Source: Ligustrum vulgare (lineage: Eukaryota; Streptophyta; Magnoliopsida; Lamiales; Oleaceae). From it: 64,000 nt of DNA. A model generated the notes under the pieces. That model was not told the origin of the DNA. It was given only the letters and a program-made list of their open reading frames with translations, and made no database searches. Position numbers and translations under genes: made by a program. This document shows positions 22,291 through 31,708 of this stretch, piece by piece. The stretch is from contig OY743170.1 in NCBI GenBank assembly GCA_963555705.1, positions 28,533,362-28,597,361 of the forward strand, in the 5' to 3' direction. Numbering within the stretch: position 1 is the stretch's first letter; every line of letters begins with the position of its first letter.

Positions 22291-22681
22291 ATGTCGATAA
22301 GCGAATATATTCAAGATCTAAAAATATTAATAAAAACATTAATAAGTGATGTACAAGAAATAAAAAAATGAATTAAAAGAAGTAAGAAATGATATAAATA
22401 TACTAAAACTAGAGATTAGAGAATTCAAAGAAAATAATAAAAGCAAAGATAAGAAAATAGACAAAAAACTCATAGAAAAAGAAATATTTAGAATAGGAAA
22501 GAAGCATTTTGAACAAGAAAAAATTATAATAGAAGTAGGAAGTATGGATGATGAATTTAGAAGAAACATATTACCAAAAATACTAGAGCGAGAATTAGAA
22601 TTACAAAAATCTATAGAAAAAACTTTAGGAAAATTAAAAGCTGAAGAAAAAATTGAAGAAGAACAAGACAAAAACGAATAA
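22291..22681 (+). pseudogene. Caulimovirid ORF d, coiled-coil (virion-associated-like), frameshifted
   Basis: ATG at 22,291 directly follows the stop of ORF c. About 130 codons with a one-base shift in an A run near 22,366. Almost entirely K/E/I coiled coil, ending EEEQDKNE. Small coiled-coil proteins just upstream of the coat protein are typical virion-associated proteins in this family; that assignment is an inference from position and composition. Confidence 0.55.
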
Positions 22682-22751
22682 AGAGTTAGATTTGCTTATA
22701 GAAAATTTTGGCCAGTTAAGCATAGAAAATTTTAATGAATACCAAGTTTTA

Positions 22752-24251
22752 ATGAATACTGGAGGAGCACCTAACCCTGCTCCAATAGGAACTTCCAAAC
22801 AAGAATTACAAGATCCAGATGAAAGTTATGCATCCTTATATAGTAAACCACACCGACAATATTATGATAGAGTCAGAGATAGACAACCACCTAGAGGGAA
22901 TATATATAAAGATATGTTTGAACCAAATGATAATTATGATAAACCTATTAATCATGGAGGAACAAAATTAGATTTAGATTGTAAAGTAGATACTAAAAAA
23001 GCCTTATTAACTTGGGTAGATTCAATGATACTATTCTTTTTATACAATAAAAATGATACATGGGAAAATACTGATAGAATGATAAATTTTTTAGTAGCAT
23101 CTTTTGAAGGACATGTTAGAAATTGGTGGGAAGGAATAAGTAGTGATACAAAAGCATTAATAAGAAGAAATGTACATACAGAACTAATAAAATCAGATAG
23201 AAAGGGAATAGAAAAGTTAGTAGATTATATTGCAGATGAATTTTTAGGAGAAAATTGGATAAGTAATTCTGAAGCAGAATCAATAAGAGAAAAAGATAAT
23301 GCAAGAATAAGATTAATAAATTTAACAATGTGTGATATGTGTAAAATCAAAGAATATACTTGTGAATTTAAAGAATACTATTATGTCTAATTATATAGTA
23401 ATGAAAATTAAGAAGTATATAGAGATATGTATTACAATAAATTACCAGGTTCATGGGGAATATACTTTAAAATAGAATTTGAAAAATTTATTAGAGATAA
23501 CCCTGTAACACCTAGAACATTAGGATCAAGGATAAAATTCCTATTTGAAAGATTAGCATATATATGTCAACAAAGACAATTATTAAAGAAATCAGGAAAA
23601 CTAACTAGAATATGTTGTGAAGATATGGAACAACCTACCAAATGGGAATGTAACCCTGAAAGAAGAAAAAATAATAAAAGAAAATATAAAAATAGAAAGT
23701 TTAAAAAATTCAGAAACTTCAGAAAAAGATATATAAAACCTAAGAGGAGATATTACAAAAAAAGATATAATCCAAATAAAAAACAGAAAAATAAAACTTA
23801 TAAGAAAGATAAAAGCCAATGTAAATGTTGGAATTGTGGAGAAATTGGACATATAAGCCCTGATTGTAACAAAAAGAAAGTTAAAATATTACAAAATGAA
23901 TATCTAGAAATAGAAAGTGAACTAAGTGAAATATCAGATATTGAAGAATACTATGATCAAGAAGTCTATATAAGTGAAATAGATTCAGAAAGCAATGAAT
24001 CAGATCAGAATAAAGAAATAGAAGAAATAGAAACAAATAAGAACATAGATAAACAAGAATATGAAGGAATAGAAGGTTATGGATTAAAAGTAACTTTTGA
24101 TAATAATAAGTTCAGAAAAATTCAAAAATTATCTTTAGATTTGAAAATAGGAAAACGGGAAATATTAGACAGAATATGGAAAAGAGTAAAAGTAGCGATA
24201 AATGAATATCATAAAATTGAAAGGGCAATAGATGTTAGAACCACTCAATGA
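22752..24251 (+). pseudogene. Caulimovirid coat protein with zinc knuckle, broken
   Basis: First in-frame ATG at 22,752 (the frame is open from 22,653). N-terminal region with proline-rich MNTGGAPNPAPIG; capsid core 22,960-23,390 (SFEGHVRNWWEGI, a capsid hallmark like retroviral/caulimovirid 'FxGxAxxWW'). Two stops at 23,388-23,412 split it. The rest (23,427-24,251) holds CQQRQLLKKSGKL, a very basic stretch, then CCHC knuckle CWNCGEIGHISPDC (23,826-23,867) and an acidic C-terminus (ELSEISDIEEYYDQEV). It would form the icosahedral capsid and bind RNA. Frameshift near 23,390-23,425. Confidence 0.85.
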
Positions 24252-24901
24252 ACACACAAATTAAATCTTTTAACAAAAAATACAGTTACAGAATTATTAA
24301 CAAAGATCAATAGAAAACAAAGTGAAAAGATTCAATATGTTTACTTAGTAGGTATCCAAATAATGTTTAAATCCCTGTTTAGAGAAGGATTAGATTCGCC
24401 TTTGACTGTAAGTTTACATGATGGAAGAATTATAAATTTAAAAGACAGTCATTTAGGAACAGTAGAAGGAAATCTAGCATATAAAAAATAATATTTACAT
24501 GTTACCCAAAATATTGTATATCATTAAAAGATAGAAATTTTAATGAACTTTTAGGACTACATTTCAAATTACATAAAGATGATATAATGGAACCAGGAGA
24601 TAAAATTATGACGATAGAATACAGGGCATTATACACATTTACTAATTCTAATTATGGAAACATTTGTTCTAAAAAACCATATATTGAAATTCATAAAGAA
24701 TGTAAAGATTTTGGTAAAGCTGTAGAACCAGATAAACAAATAAGTTTAGTTCCAAGAAACTATGAACTTACTATAACAAAAAATAAATCAAAAATCATAG
24801 AGTTACGAGAAAAAGAATACCCTAATAATAACATAACATTTGAAGATGGTAGATTAATTAGGAGATCAACAAGTTTACCTAATAGAAAACAATTAGGATA
24901 A
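24252..24901 (+). pseudogene. Caulimovirid movement protein (30K superfamily), broken
   Basis: Decayed frame with VYLVGIQIMFKSLFREGLDS and SLHDGRIINLKDSHLGTVEG before a stop at about 24,489, then an offset frame 24,587-24,901 starting MEPGDKIMTIEYRALYTFTN. 'V-x-I-x-x-K-x-x-F' followed by 'P-x-x-x-x-L-x-D-x-R' and 'LG' is the core of the 30K movement fold, which modifies plasmodesmata. No start codon is left at the expected place after the coat protein. Order coat protein then movement protein differs from caulimovirus and badnavirus. Confidence 0.75.
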
Positions 24902-24946
24902 ACTAGTAATACAAAACAAATAAAACTTCATAGAAATGCTGGAAAT

Positions 24947-25318
24947 ATGAAAATAGAAGGTGAATATTTTAATGGAATAGAACATATAAAAGGATCAAAT
25001 ATATTAATTGACACAGGAGCTAGTGAATGTCATATAACTTCAAATAGAAATAAAAGATTAATATCTCATAGAACTGATCCATATAGATATATAAATTTTG
25101 ATGGACAAGTACATATGACTGAACTTGAAGTAAAAGTACCAATAAAAATAGGAGGAATAAATCTCCTAGTACCATGTCATGTAGATAATAGTATGGTAAA
25201 TCCTCATGTATTATTAGGAATGAGCTTTCTAGATGGACTAGAAGATTATAGTATTAAACTTGAAGGATTATATATAACTCATAATGGTCAAACTATACTA
25301 TGCAGAAAAGCTGAATAA
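24947..25318 (+). pseudogene. Retropepsin-like domain 1 of the caulimovirid
   Basis: 123 open codons. NILIDTGASECHI has the active-site DTGAS (25,010-25,024). The second half ends VNPHVLLGMSFLDGL, the hydrophobic-hydrophobic-G step of retropepsins. Length about 110 residues fits a full retropepsin monomer. A second retropepsin-like domain follows immediately, so this may be an extra protease or an element-specific domain at the C-terminus of the movement protein or start of the polyprotein. Confidence 0.7.
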
Positions 25319-25736
25319 ATGAATAACCAAATAAGTTTTTCATTAGCCGTTTATATACAAGTTACAATTGTTGAAATAAATATAACAACCCGTGCATTAA
25401 TTGACACGAGAATTGATATAACAATATTCAAAAGTTTCTTAATAAAATCATAGAATACTAATGGAAAGATAAAAATTATAGGAGTAATAGGAGAAAGTAC
25501 TCATATAATTAATAGTGCTGATAAAATTGATATAATACTTGGGAGTAAGCAAATAGTTGTAAATAAAATATATAATTATAACAAATTAGAATGTGATATA
25601 TTACTAGGAAATGACTTTATACAACAATTTCAATATTATAAACAAAATAATTACACGATAATGTTACAAACACCTTGTGCACATTTACTAAAAATACCAA
25701 GAGAATTTAGACCTTACAGAGTTCAGCCAACACAGC
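25319..25736 (+). pseudogene. Retropepsin-like domain 2 (canonical position before RT)
   Basis: Translation after 25,319 gives TRALIDTRIDITIFKSF (active-site region at about 25,400, G of DTG changed to R), and about 60 residues on CDILLGNDFIQQFQYY, the typical caulimovirid LLGxDFLxxF step. An in-frame stop at about 25,453 and the DTG to DTR change make it inactive. It runs straight into the RT frame. Confidence 0.7.
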
Positions 25737-27075
25737 GTGGTGATAAATGGGAGAAAAAAACCAATTACACAAAATGAAATAAAAAATAAAAGAATAATGT
25801 ATAAAAAAGTCTTAAAAACGAACATACAAACAAACGTGGAAAAAATCATTGATCAACTAGAAAAAATTTGTGGAGAGAATCCATTATTGTTTTGGAAACC
25901 ACATCATCCAAAAGCTAAAATAGAATTAACAGAAAATGTTATTATAAGAGTTAGACCAATTATGTATACCATACAAGATACACAAGAATTTAAAACTCAG
26001 ATAAAAGAATTACTTAACCAAAAATTAATCAGACCTAGTAATGAACCCCATAGTAGTCCAGCTTTTATGGTCATGAAACATTCTGAACAAAAAAGAGGAA
26101 AAGATAGAATGTTGATAAATTATAAAGAATTAAACAAATATACTAAATTTGATGGATACTTTTTACCAAATAAAGAGGTACTAATAAATCTTGTAAAAGG
26201 AAAGCAATATTATTCTAAATTTGATTGCAAATCAAGATTTTGGCAAATAAAAATGGAAGAAGATAGTATTCAATATACAACATTTAGTACACCCCAATGT
26301 AAGTATGAATGGATGGTTATGTCATTTGGTTTAAAAAATGCACCGCAAATATATTAAAGAAGAATGGATAACATATTTAGAAAATTTAATGAATTCTTAA
26401 TTGTCTATGTCGATGATATATTAATATATTCTAATAATAGAGAAGAACATAGAAACCATTTAATTAAATTTATAAATGAATGCAAAAAAGAATGAATTTT
26501 TCTTTCAAAAAATAAAGCTATAATAAAAAAACAAGAAATTGATTTTCTTGGATTATCAATAGATAAAAGAGGGATAAAATTACAAACACATATATCTAAG
26601 AAGATAGAAAGTTTTCCAGAAAAATTAGAATCAAAAGAACAAATAAATTTTTTTTTAGGATGTTTAAATTATACAGAAGGATTTATTGAAAATCTATCAA
26701 AAAAGAGACATAAAATTCAAATTTTATTCAGGAAAAAAATACTAAAGGATGGAGTGATGAACACACAGAAATTGTCAAATCACTAAAAGAAGAATGTAAA
26801 AATTTGTCAAAATTAAGATTACCAGATGAAAAAGATAATCTGATAGTTAATACTGATGCCTCAGATAAGTATTGGGCAGCAATATTAAAAATAGATCTTA
26901 ATGAAATATGTAGATACTCAAGTGGAACGTTTAATCAAGCAGAAATAAATTATACTACTCATGAGAAAGAACTGTTAGCAATCATCAGATGAATAAAGAA
27001 GTTTTCATTGTTTTTATTATCAAAGAAATTCATTGTTGAAACTGATAATTCTCAAGTTGCAGGTTTAGTAAAAAA
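25737..27075 (+). pseudogene. Caulimovirid RT and N-terminal RNase H, broken
   Basis: RT frame 25,737-26,357 with EPHSSPAFMVMKH, RMLINYKELNKYTKFDGYFL, DCKSRFWQIKMEEDS, YEWMVMSFGLKNAPQIY. After a stop, IVYVDDILIYS at about 26,400-26,430 (YVDD 26,406-26,417) and KQEIDFLGLSIDKRGI. RNase H begins near 26,850 (NTDASDKYWAAIL, YTTHEKELLAII, ETDNSQVAGLV). Stops at about 26,355, 26,494 and 26,990, with a frameshift near 26,750. The RNase H is cut at 27,078 by a transposon and resumes at 28,188. No integrase, as expected for the family. Confidence 0.88.
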
Positions 27076-27078
27076 TAA

Positions 27079-27924
27079 GGGGCCGTTCTCTTTGTATTTC
27101 GATTTTGGATTTTGAGTTTTGGATTTTGTTTTGAATTTTGGATTTTGGTTGTTTGTTTTGGGATTGCTGAAAACATGTTCTCTTTGTGATTTTGGAAAAC
27201 TGTTTTCAAAAATAGAAAACTGAAAAATGTGTTTACTTTGTAATTTTTTGATATATTTATTTTGTGATATTTTATATGTAAAAAATGGTTGATTTGTTGA
27301 ATTACATTAATTTTAATGTTAATAAATCATTTAGTTCTCTATATCAATAAATTCATCATTAATATTGTTTCAGCTAAACAAAAATTTAATCCAATACCAA
27401 TAAAATCTTAACATGGATCTATATATAATGGCAAAATAATATAAGAACTTCAAGTGAAGGAAGTGTCTCACATTTACAAAAAAAATAAAATAATAATAAT
27501 AAATAAAAAATTACAAAAAAAAAAAATGATCTTAACATAGATCTATATAATAGCAAAATAATATAAGAATTTCAAATGAATGGAGTGTCTTACTTTTACA
27601 AAAAAATAAAAAAATAAATAAAAATAAAAATAAAAAATTTACAAGAAAAAAAAACTTAACATTGATCCATATATATATAATGACAAAATAACATAAAAAC
27701 TTCAAGTGAAGGAAGTGTCTCACTTTTACAAAAAGTAAAAATAAAAATAATTTACAAAAAAAAAAAATTTAACATGGATCTATATATAATGACAAAATAA
27801 TATAAGAACTTAAAGTGAAGGAAGTGTCTCACATTTAAAAAAATAATAATAATAAATAAATAAATTACAAAAAAAAAAAATCAATAATATAAGAATTTCA
27901 AGTGAAGGAAGTATTTCACATTTA

Positions 27925-27984
<60 letters not shown>

Positions 27985-28184
27985 AAAACACGCGTTTTGG
28001 TTGTTTTGGACTTTTTAACACAAAATATCCGAAACAAAAAAAAAATCGTTTTGAGTTTCCTTTGTATGTTTTTTTTGGTGTTTTGGAAAACGCGTTTCTG
28101 AAAATGGGCAAAGTGAACGCGTTTTCGATATTTCCAAAAATCGAAAACCCAAAACGGACTCAAAACAGCAAAGAGAACGGGGCC
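27079..28184. mobile_element. TIR transposon (PIF/Harbinger-like, non-autonomous) in viral RNase H
   Basis: Terminal inverted repeats GGGGCCGTTCTCTTTG (left) and CAAAGAGAACGGGGCC (right; reverse complement GGCCCCGTTCTCTTTG) with a 3-bp TAA duplication (27,076-27,078; 28,185-28,187). TAA/TTA duplications and GGGCC-type ends fit PIF/Harbinger. The 1.1-kb interior has no transposase, only 4.5 tandem repeats, a 56-base A run, and subterminal 'ttttggattttg' motifs. Removing it rejoins viral RNase H coding sequence on both sides. Confidence 0.85.
27408..27925. repeat. 4.5-copy tandem repeat inside the TIR transposon
   Basis: Units of about 110-124 bp start 'cttaacatggatctatat' at about 27,408, 27,531, 27,655 and 27,769, with a partial one near 27,880. 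Each holds 'gacaaaataatataagaacttcaagtgaaggaagtgtctcac' variants followed by an A-rich run of variable length. Followed by an uninterrupted run of 56 A at 27,926-27,981. Confidence 0.9.
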
Positions 28185-28187
28185 TAA

Positions 28188-28331
28188 ATTACCACCAGAA
28201 CCTCAATATAAAAGGCTCCATAGATGGCAAGCTTATTTGACATTTTATAATTTTGATAAAGTTCATATTAAAGGTGTTAATAATTATCTTGCGGACTTTT
28301 TAAGCAGGAATATTGAATTTGCAGATGGATA
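28188..28331 (+). pseudogene. C-terminal end of caulimovirid RNase H
   Basis: Continues the RNase H frame after the transposon: YKRLHRWQAYLTFYNFDKVH, IKGVNNYLADFLSR, then a stop at 28,330. 'HxxGxxNxxADxLSR' is the last conserved RNase H block, with the final catalytic aspartate kept. Confidence 0.85.
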
Positions 28332-28880
28332 ATATCAAAAAATCCCTGATAGACGCCAAAAAGCGAATGAACTTCCTCATGGAGGAAGCTGAAGATATAA
28401 AGCTTGGAATTGAACAACTTGCATAAACTCTCCAAGGAAGTTTCAAGCAATTGATGGAAATCTCAACATTTCATCACAATTATACTAAAGAATTGAGAGA
28501 TAACATAATTGAGATTGAATCTCAGTTTGAATTGTTGATTACCAAACAGGCTGATACCAAACAGGTTATATCAAAAATATAAACAAGTACATCTTCTGGA
28601 AGCAGTGGTAGACCAACAATTAAAAGAAATGAACCAAGTTCCAAAAAAAATTGTTATAAATGAAGCCAGTCCTCGAAAAATCACAATCAATGCCAAAGAT
28701 GAACATACAAGGGTAGTCAGTACAATGGATGGACCCTACTCACTAATGGAGGAAAAGAAAAGTCAATAATCTTTCAAGAATACATCAATATATTTGATAC
28801 TCATCAAATCCATGGAAGCTTTGCCACTTTGCAAGAGGCGTGCATAGCCAGGAACTGCCCCACATGCCAAAGGAATTGAT
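28323..28880 (+). pseudogene. Caulimovirid transactivator-like ORF, broken
   Basis: Begins at an ATG overlapping the end of RNase H (28,323-28,330). The N-terminal 80 codons are helical (MDNIKKSLIDAKKRMNFLME). A later part around 28,710-28,850 reads QYNGWTLLTNGGKEKSIIFQ and IHGSFATLQEACIARN, resembling the RNase-H-like core of translation transactivator (inclusion body) proteins with its Y-x-x-x-N-G-P and F-x-T-x-E-E-A motifs. Stops near 28,425, 28,580 and 28,662. Assignment rests on position after pol and the short motif match. Confidence 0.5.
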
Positions 28881-29110
28881 GGACAGGTGGAAGCCACTTG
28901 ATGGATCTCTTTACATGCCAACAGAATTGATGGACAAGTGGAAGCTGTTTAATAGATCTACTTTAATTCAACAATGCAGAACAATGTAGGGGCCATGTCA
29001 AGACCAAAAAATAGAAGGATAAGTGTCCCTATAATGTAAAGGTCATGTGATGTAATAAATAATAGAGGTACAAGTGTGTCCTTAGGTGAAAAAAGTTGTG
29101 AAATTGTTAG

Positions 29111-29290
29111 GTCGATGATGTAAGCAGTGATGTAATTGTGTCCAATGTAGTATTATAAATAGAGGCCTCCGGGCTAGTTGAAAGACAGAACTCTCTGGAG
29201 CACTCTGTTTGTGAGAAAGCCAAAAATCTTCTGTCTTTGAAAAATTCTCATATCAATCCTTTATCAATCTTCATATTATCAATAAAATCC
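29111..29290 (+). promoter_or_regulatory. Caulimovirid pregenomic promoter and poly(A) signal
   Basis: In the only long non-coding gap. Two TGATGTAA motifs 10 bp apart (29,116-29,134) resemble the as-1 activation element (two TGACG motifs) with C changed to T. A CCAAT lies at 29,142 and a TATA box TATTATAAATAGAGG at 29,151. An AATAAA signal follows at 29,281, about 100 bases after the expected start, giving a short terminal redundancy as in CaMV 35S RNA. Confidence 0.7.
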
Positions 29291-29612
29291 CAATTTACTT
29301 ATTATATTATGATGAGTTTCTAAATTCTTTTCTTCTAAATCCTATTTCTAAAAAGAAGATATATTATTAAGAAAACTCTCTACACTCTGTCCTAAAATAT
29401 TTTCCATCTAAAGAATTATACAGTGAAGGCATCCAGGTTTAGCTAATAACCCGTGAAGGCAGGAAGCCATTGGAGGGTGTGGAGCAGAAACCTGTAAGCC
29501 TGAAGGTCACTAACAATAGAAGGAAAATACAAAGGTACTGAGAACAGGAAAAGAGGTTAGTATTCTTAATATATCTGTCTTTACGGAATTAGAAGGAAGA
29601 AGAGCCTTTAAC
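29291..29612 (+). other. Caulimovirid leader
   Basis: Non-coding leader between poly(A) signal and the next ORF. It contains paired short motifs 'gtgaaggcatcc' / 'gtgaaggcagga' and 'aacccgtgaaggcaggaagcc', which could form small hairpins. No long stem is obvious by eye. Confidence 0.45.
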
Positions 29613-29966
29613 ATGACAGAATTCAGAATTGTTAAATTTAATTATCAAAACAGTCCTTATAATAACGAATATCATAGCATAATTGAACATTTATTCATGC
29701 ATAAACAGTTTACTAGACCAAATAATGAAATAAAAAAGTTATATCATGTCTATATGCCATGTTTGTTAGCTATCTTTCCAACATTAAAAAGAATATTAGG
29801 ATTAGGAATTACAAAATCGATTATTTATTTTTGGCTTAATAGTGATAACATTGAAATAAATAATAAATTATATTTAGGATATGTGTTTAATAGTGATAAT
29901 GATTATGATCCTGTAATAGATTATGACAGTGATGGAAGAGATGAATCTTTCTTTACCAGTTTTTGA
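29613..29966 (+). CDS. Caulimovirid small ORF e
   Basis: 117 codons, begins MTEFRIVKFNYQNSPYNNEY. Mixed alpha/beta composition with a hydrophobic middle (CLLAIFPTLKRILGLGI) and an acidic end (DNDYDPVIDYDSDGRDE). No domain recognised. First ORF after the leader; overlaps the next by 44 bases. Confidence 0.6.
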   Translation: MTEFRIVKFNYQNSPYNNEYHSIIEHLFMHKQFTRPNNEIKKLYHVYMPCLLAIFPTLKRILGLGITKSIIYFWLNSDNIEINNKLYLGYVFNSDNDYDPVIDYDSDGRDESFFTSF

Positions 29967-30357
29967 AAATCTTAATATCATGAATGAAAGTAATTATATC
30001 ATGAAAAAACCCAGAACTAAGAGAGGTCCATATAAATTTAAAAAGAATATCAAAAGTAAAAAAGGTATTGAATATGAAAATGAAGTTGATAAAATAGGAT
30101 ACCAAGAGCAACTCTACGCATCACAAGAGATATTAAAAAGTTTTAAAGAAAATTTAATAGAAAACATTGCTAGAGATACTGTAAGATCTATAATGATACA
30201 TAATATTCAAGATATAATTGATAAATTAGAAAAGAGAAAGAAAAATATTTCAAAATATAATATACCATTTGAACCAAGTATAGATATCATGGCTGACATA
30301 GATATTATCAATTCTCAAACATTGATAAAATTTGAAAAATTACTTGAAACTTTATAA
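29923..30357 (+). CDS. Caulimovirid small ORF f
   Basis: 144 codons. Basic N-terminal segment KKPRTKRGPYKFKKNIKSKK (about residues 24-43) could bind nucleic acid or serve as a nuclear signal, followed by a helical region. Function unknown. The true start may be the internal methionine MNESNYIM (residue 15), which reduces the overlap with ORF e to almost nothing. Confidence 0.6.
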   Translation: MTVMEEMNLSLPVFENLNIMNESNYIMKKPRTKRGPYKFKKNIKSKKGIEYENEVDKIGYQEQLYASQEILKSFKENLIENIARDTVRSIMIHNIQDIIDKLEKRKKNISKYNIPFEPSIDIMADIDIINSQTLIKFEKLLETL

Positions 30358-30372
30358 ATTATTTATCTCTGT

Positions 30373-30598
30373 GTTTATAATACCTGGATATACTATTAAA
30401 TGATTAGATAATTGGTTAGAAAAAATAATGGAAAAAATAGATAACATTATATCTCATTTAATAGATATGGATGAATCATATGAACAATATTATATACTTT
30501 CAGAAAATTATGATCAGTATATTATAGATTATTCTGATATATTACAGCTCAAAATGGAATTAGAAAATAAAATTACGACAAATACATTCCAAACTTAA
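30373..30598 (+). pseudogene. Caulimovirid small ORF g1, decayed copy of g2
   Basis: Frame starting near 'ataatacctggatatactatt' encodes PGYTIK, then a stop, LDNWLEKIMEKIDNIISHLI, YEQYYILSENYDQYIIDYSD. It parallels the next ORF (MPGYTIERLDNLLEKPKDKM, KKYEQYIADYCILLNQRMDL). Start codon lost (ATA) and one stop. An old tandem gene duplication. Confidence 0.65.
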
Positions 30599-30820
30599 AT
30601 GCCAGGATATACAATCGAAAGACTTGATAACCTTTTAGAAAAACCGAAAGATAAAATGGAAGATATTAAACATCAAATGGAAAATGAAAACATATCTTCT
30701 GAAGAATATAATAAACTCTTAAAAAAATACGAACAATATATTGCAGATTATTGTATTTTACTAAATCAAAGAATGGACTTATACCAGAAAATTTTGTATA
30801 ATAATTTACCAACTCAATAA
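30599..30820 (+). CDS. Caulimovirid small ORF g2
   Basis: 73 codons, MPGYTIERLDNLLEKPKDKM, helical, charged, probable coiled coil. Immediately follows the decayed copy g1. No family recognised. Confidence 0.55.
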   Translation: MPGYTIERLDNLLEKPKDKMEDIKHQMENENISSEEYNKLLKKYEQYIADYCILLNQRMDLYQKILYNNLPTQ

Positions 30821-30823
30821 TCT

Positions 30824-31236
30824 ATGGATACTTCACAAGCATCAACTTCTAATAACTACGATCATAAATTATGTTTAGAAAATAAAGAAATTTTATTTTT
30901 ATTAACTATTGCTGAAAAATCTAAAAATATACATTCTGTTGGACAATTTAAATTAAAAGAAATATACGAAGATATTGACTATGCTATCTTAAATAGAATA
31001 GAATTTAATTATGTTGAAACAGCAAAAAATATAAATACGGTTCATAAAATTATAGAAGAATACGAAGATATAGAAGATGAAGTTTCAAATGGAATAGCAT
31101 TAGGATATATAAATAAGAAAGAACATTCTAAATTTTTTGAGAAATGATCACAATATAGAGCATTTTTAGAAGAACTTAAAAGATTAAAAAATATGAATAT
31201 AATAAAAAGTATTGAATTAAATCAACCTGACTAATT
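30824..31236 (+). pseudogene. Caulimovirid small ORF h
   Basis: 107 codons open from 30,824 (MDTSQASTSNNYDHKLCLEN) to a TGA at 31,145, then the same frame continues to 31,234 (FLEELKRLKNMNIIKSIELN). Likely one ORF of about 136 codons with one stop. Helical and acidic. It is the last viral sequence; a circular genome would continue at 21,009. Confidence 0.55.
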
Positions 31237-31708
31237 CAGGGATATATCTTGCAAATAAAATAATGCAATTCATTAAGGGTAATAAATATATTTTGCATAA
31301 AAAGGGCATTTTGAAAAATTATACCTTTGGAAAGGCTATTCCAACAAATCTCCCAATTTTAACATATCATTTATGAATTATGAATCCATATGAAGGTTGA
31401 ATTTATGAATTTTTGATTTCTAGTGTTGAATTTGTAATATGTGGTGATTGATATTTGTTGAATATTTGTTTACATTTGTTTATTTGATTGCTTGTATTTG
31501 TTATGATAAATATTTTAAACGTAAATCTACGTTTTCCAAAGGCACTTCCTATAAAAATTTTAGGGGCGCTGCCCTCCAACCCCTGAAACGCCCGTGGCGA
31601 AAAATACAGGTTTATTTGTGTCCCACTACTATAAGATCATGTATGCGTCCACCATTGGTCGACTATTGAGGGGGTCGACCCTTGGAGATATTGGGATCAG
31701 TCTCATCT
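31237..31708. other. Unassigned AT-rich spacer
   Basis: No gene supported. TCATC at 31,704-31,708 is the left target duplication of the following solo LTR. Confidence 0.4.

Larger units (their letters stand above)
21009..31236 (+). mobile_element. Endogenous caulimovirid (plant pararetrovirus), near full length
   Basis: Plus-strand viral genome of about 9.1 kb once the 1.1-kb transposon at 27,079-28,184 is subtracted. Order: tRNA-Met primer-site-like sequence, four small ORFs, coat protein with zinc knuckle, 30K-type movement protein, two retropepsin-like domains, RT, RNase H, transactivator-like ORF, promoter and leader, then five or more small ORFs. Strong A bias (lysine, isoleucine and asparagine codons) sets it apart from the flanks. 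There are no LTRs and no integrase. Many stops and frameshifts, so it is an old copy. Genus not determined. Confidence 0.88.

Noticed and set aside
27532..28163. Phenylalanine-rich minus-strand frames
   Set aside because: Artefacts of A runs and tandem repeats in the TIR transposon.
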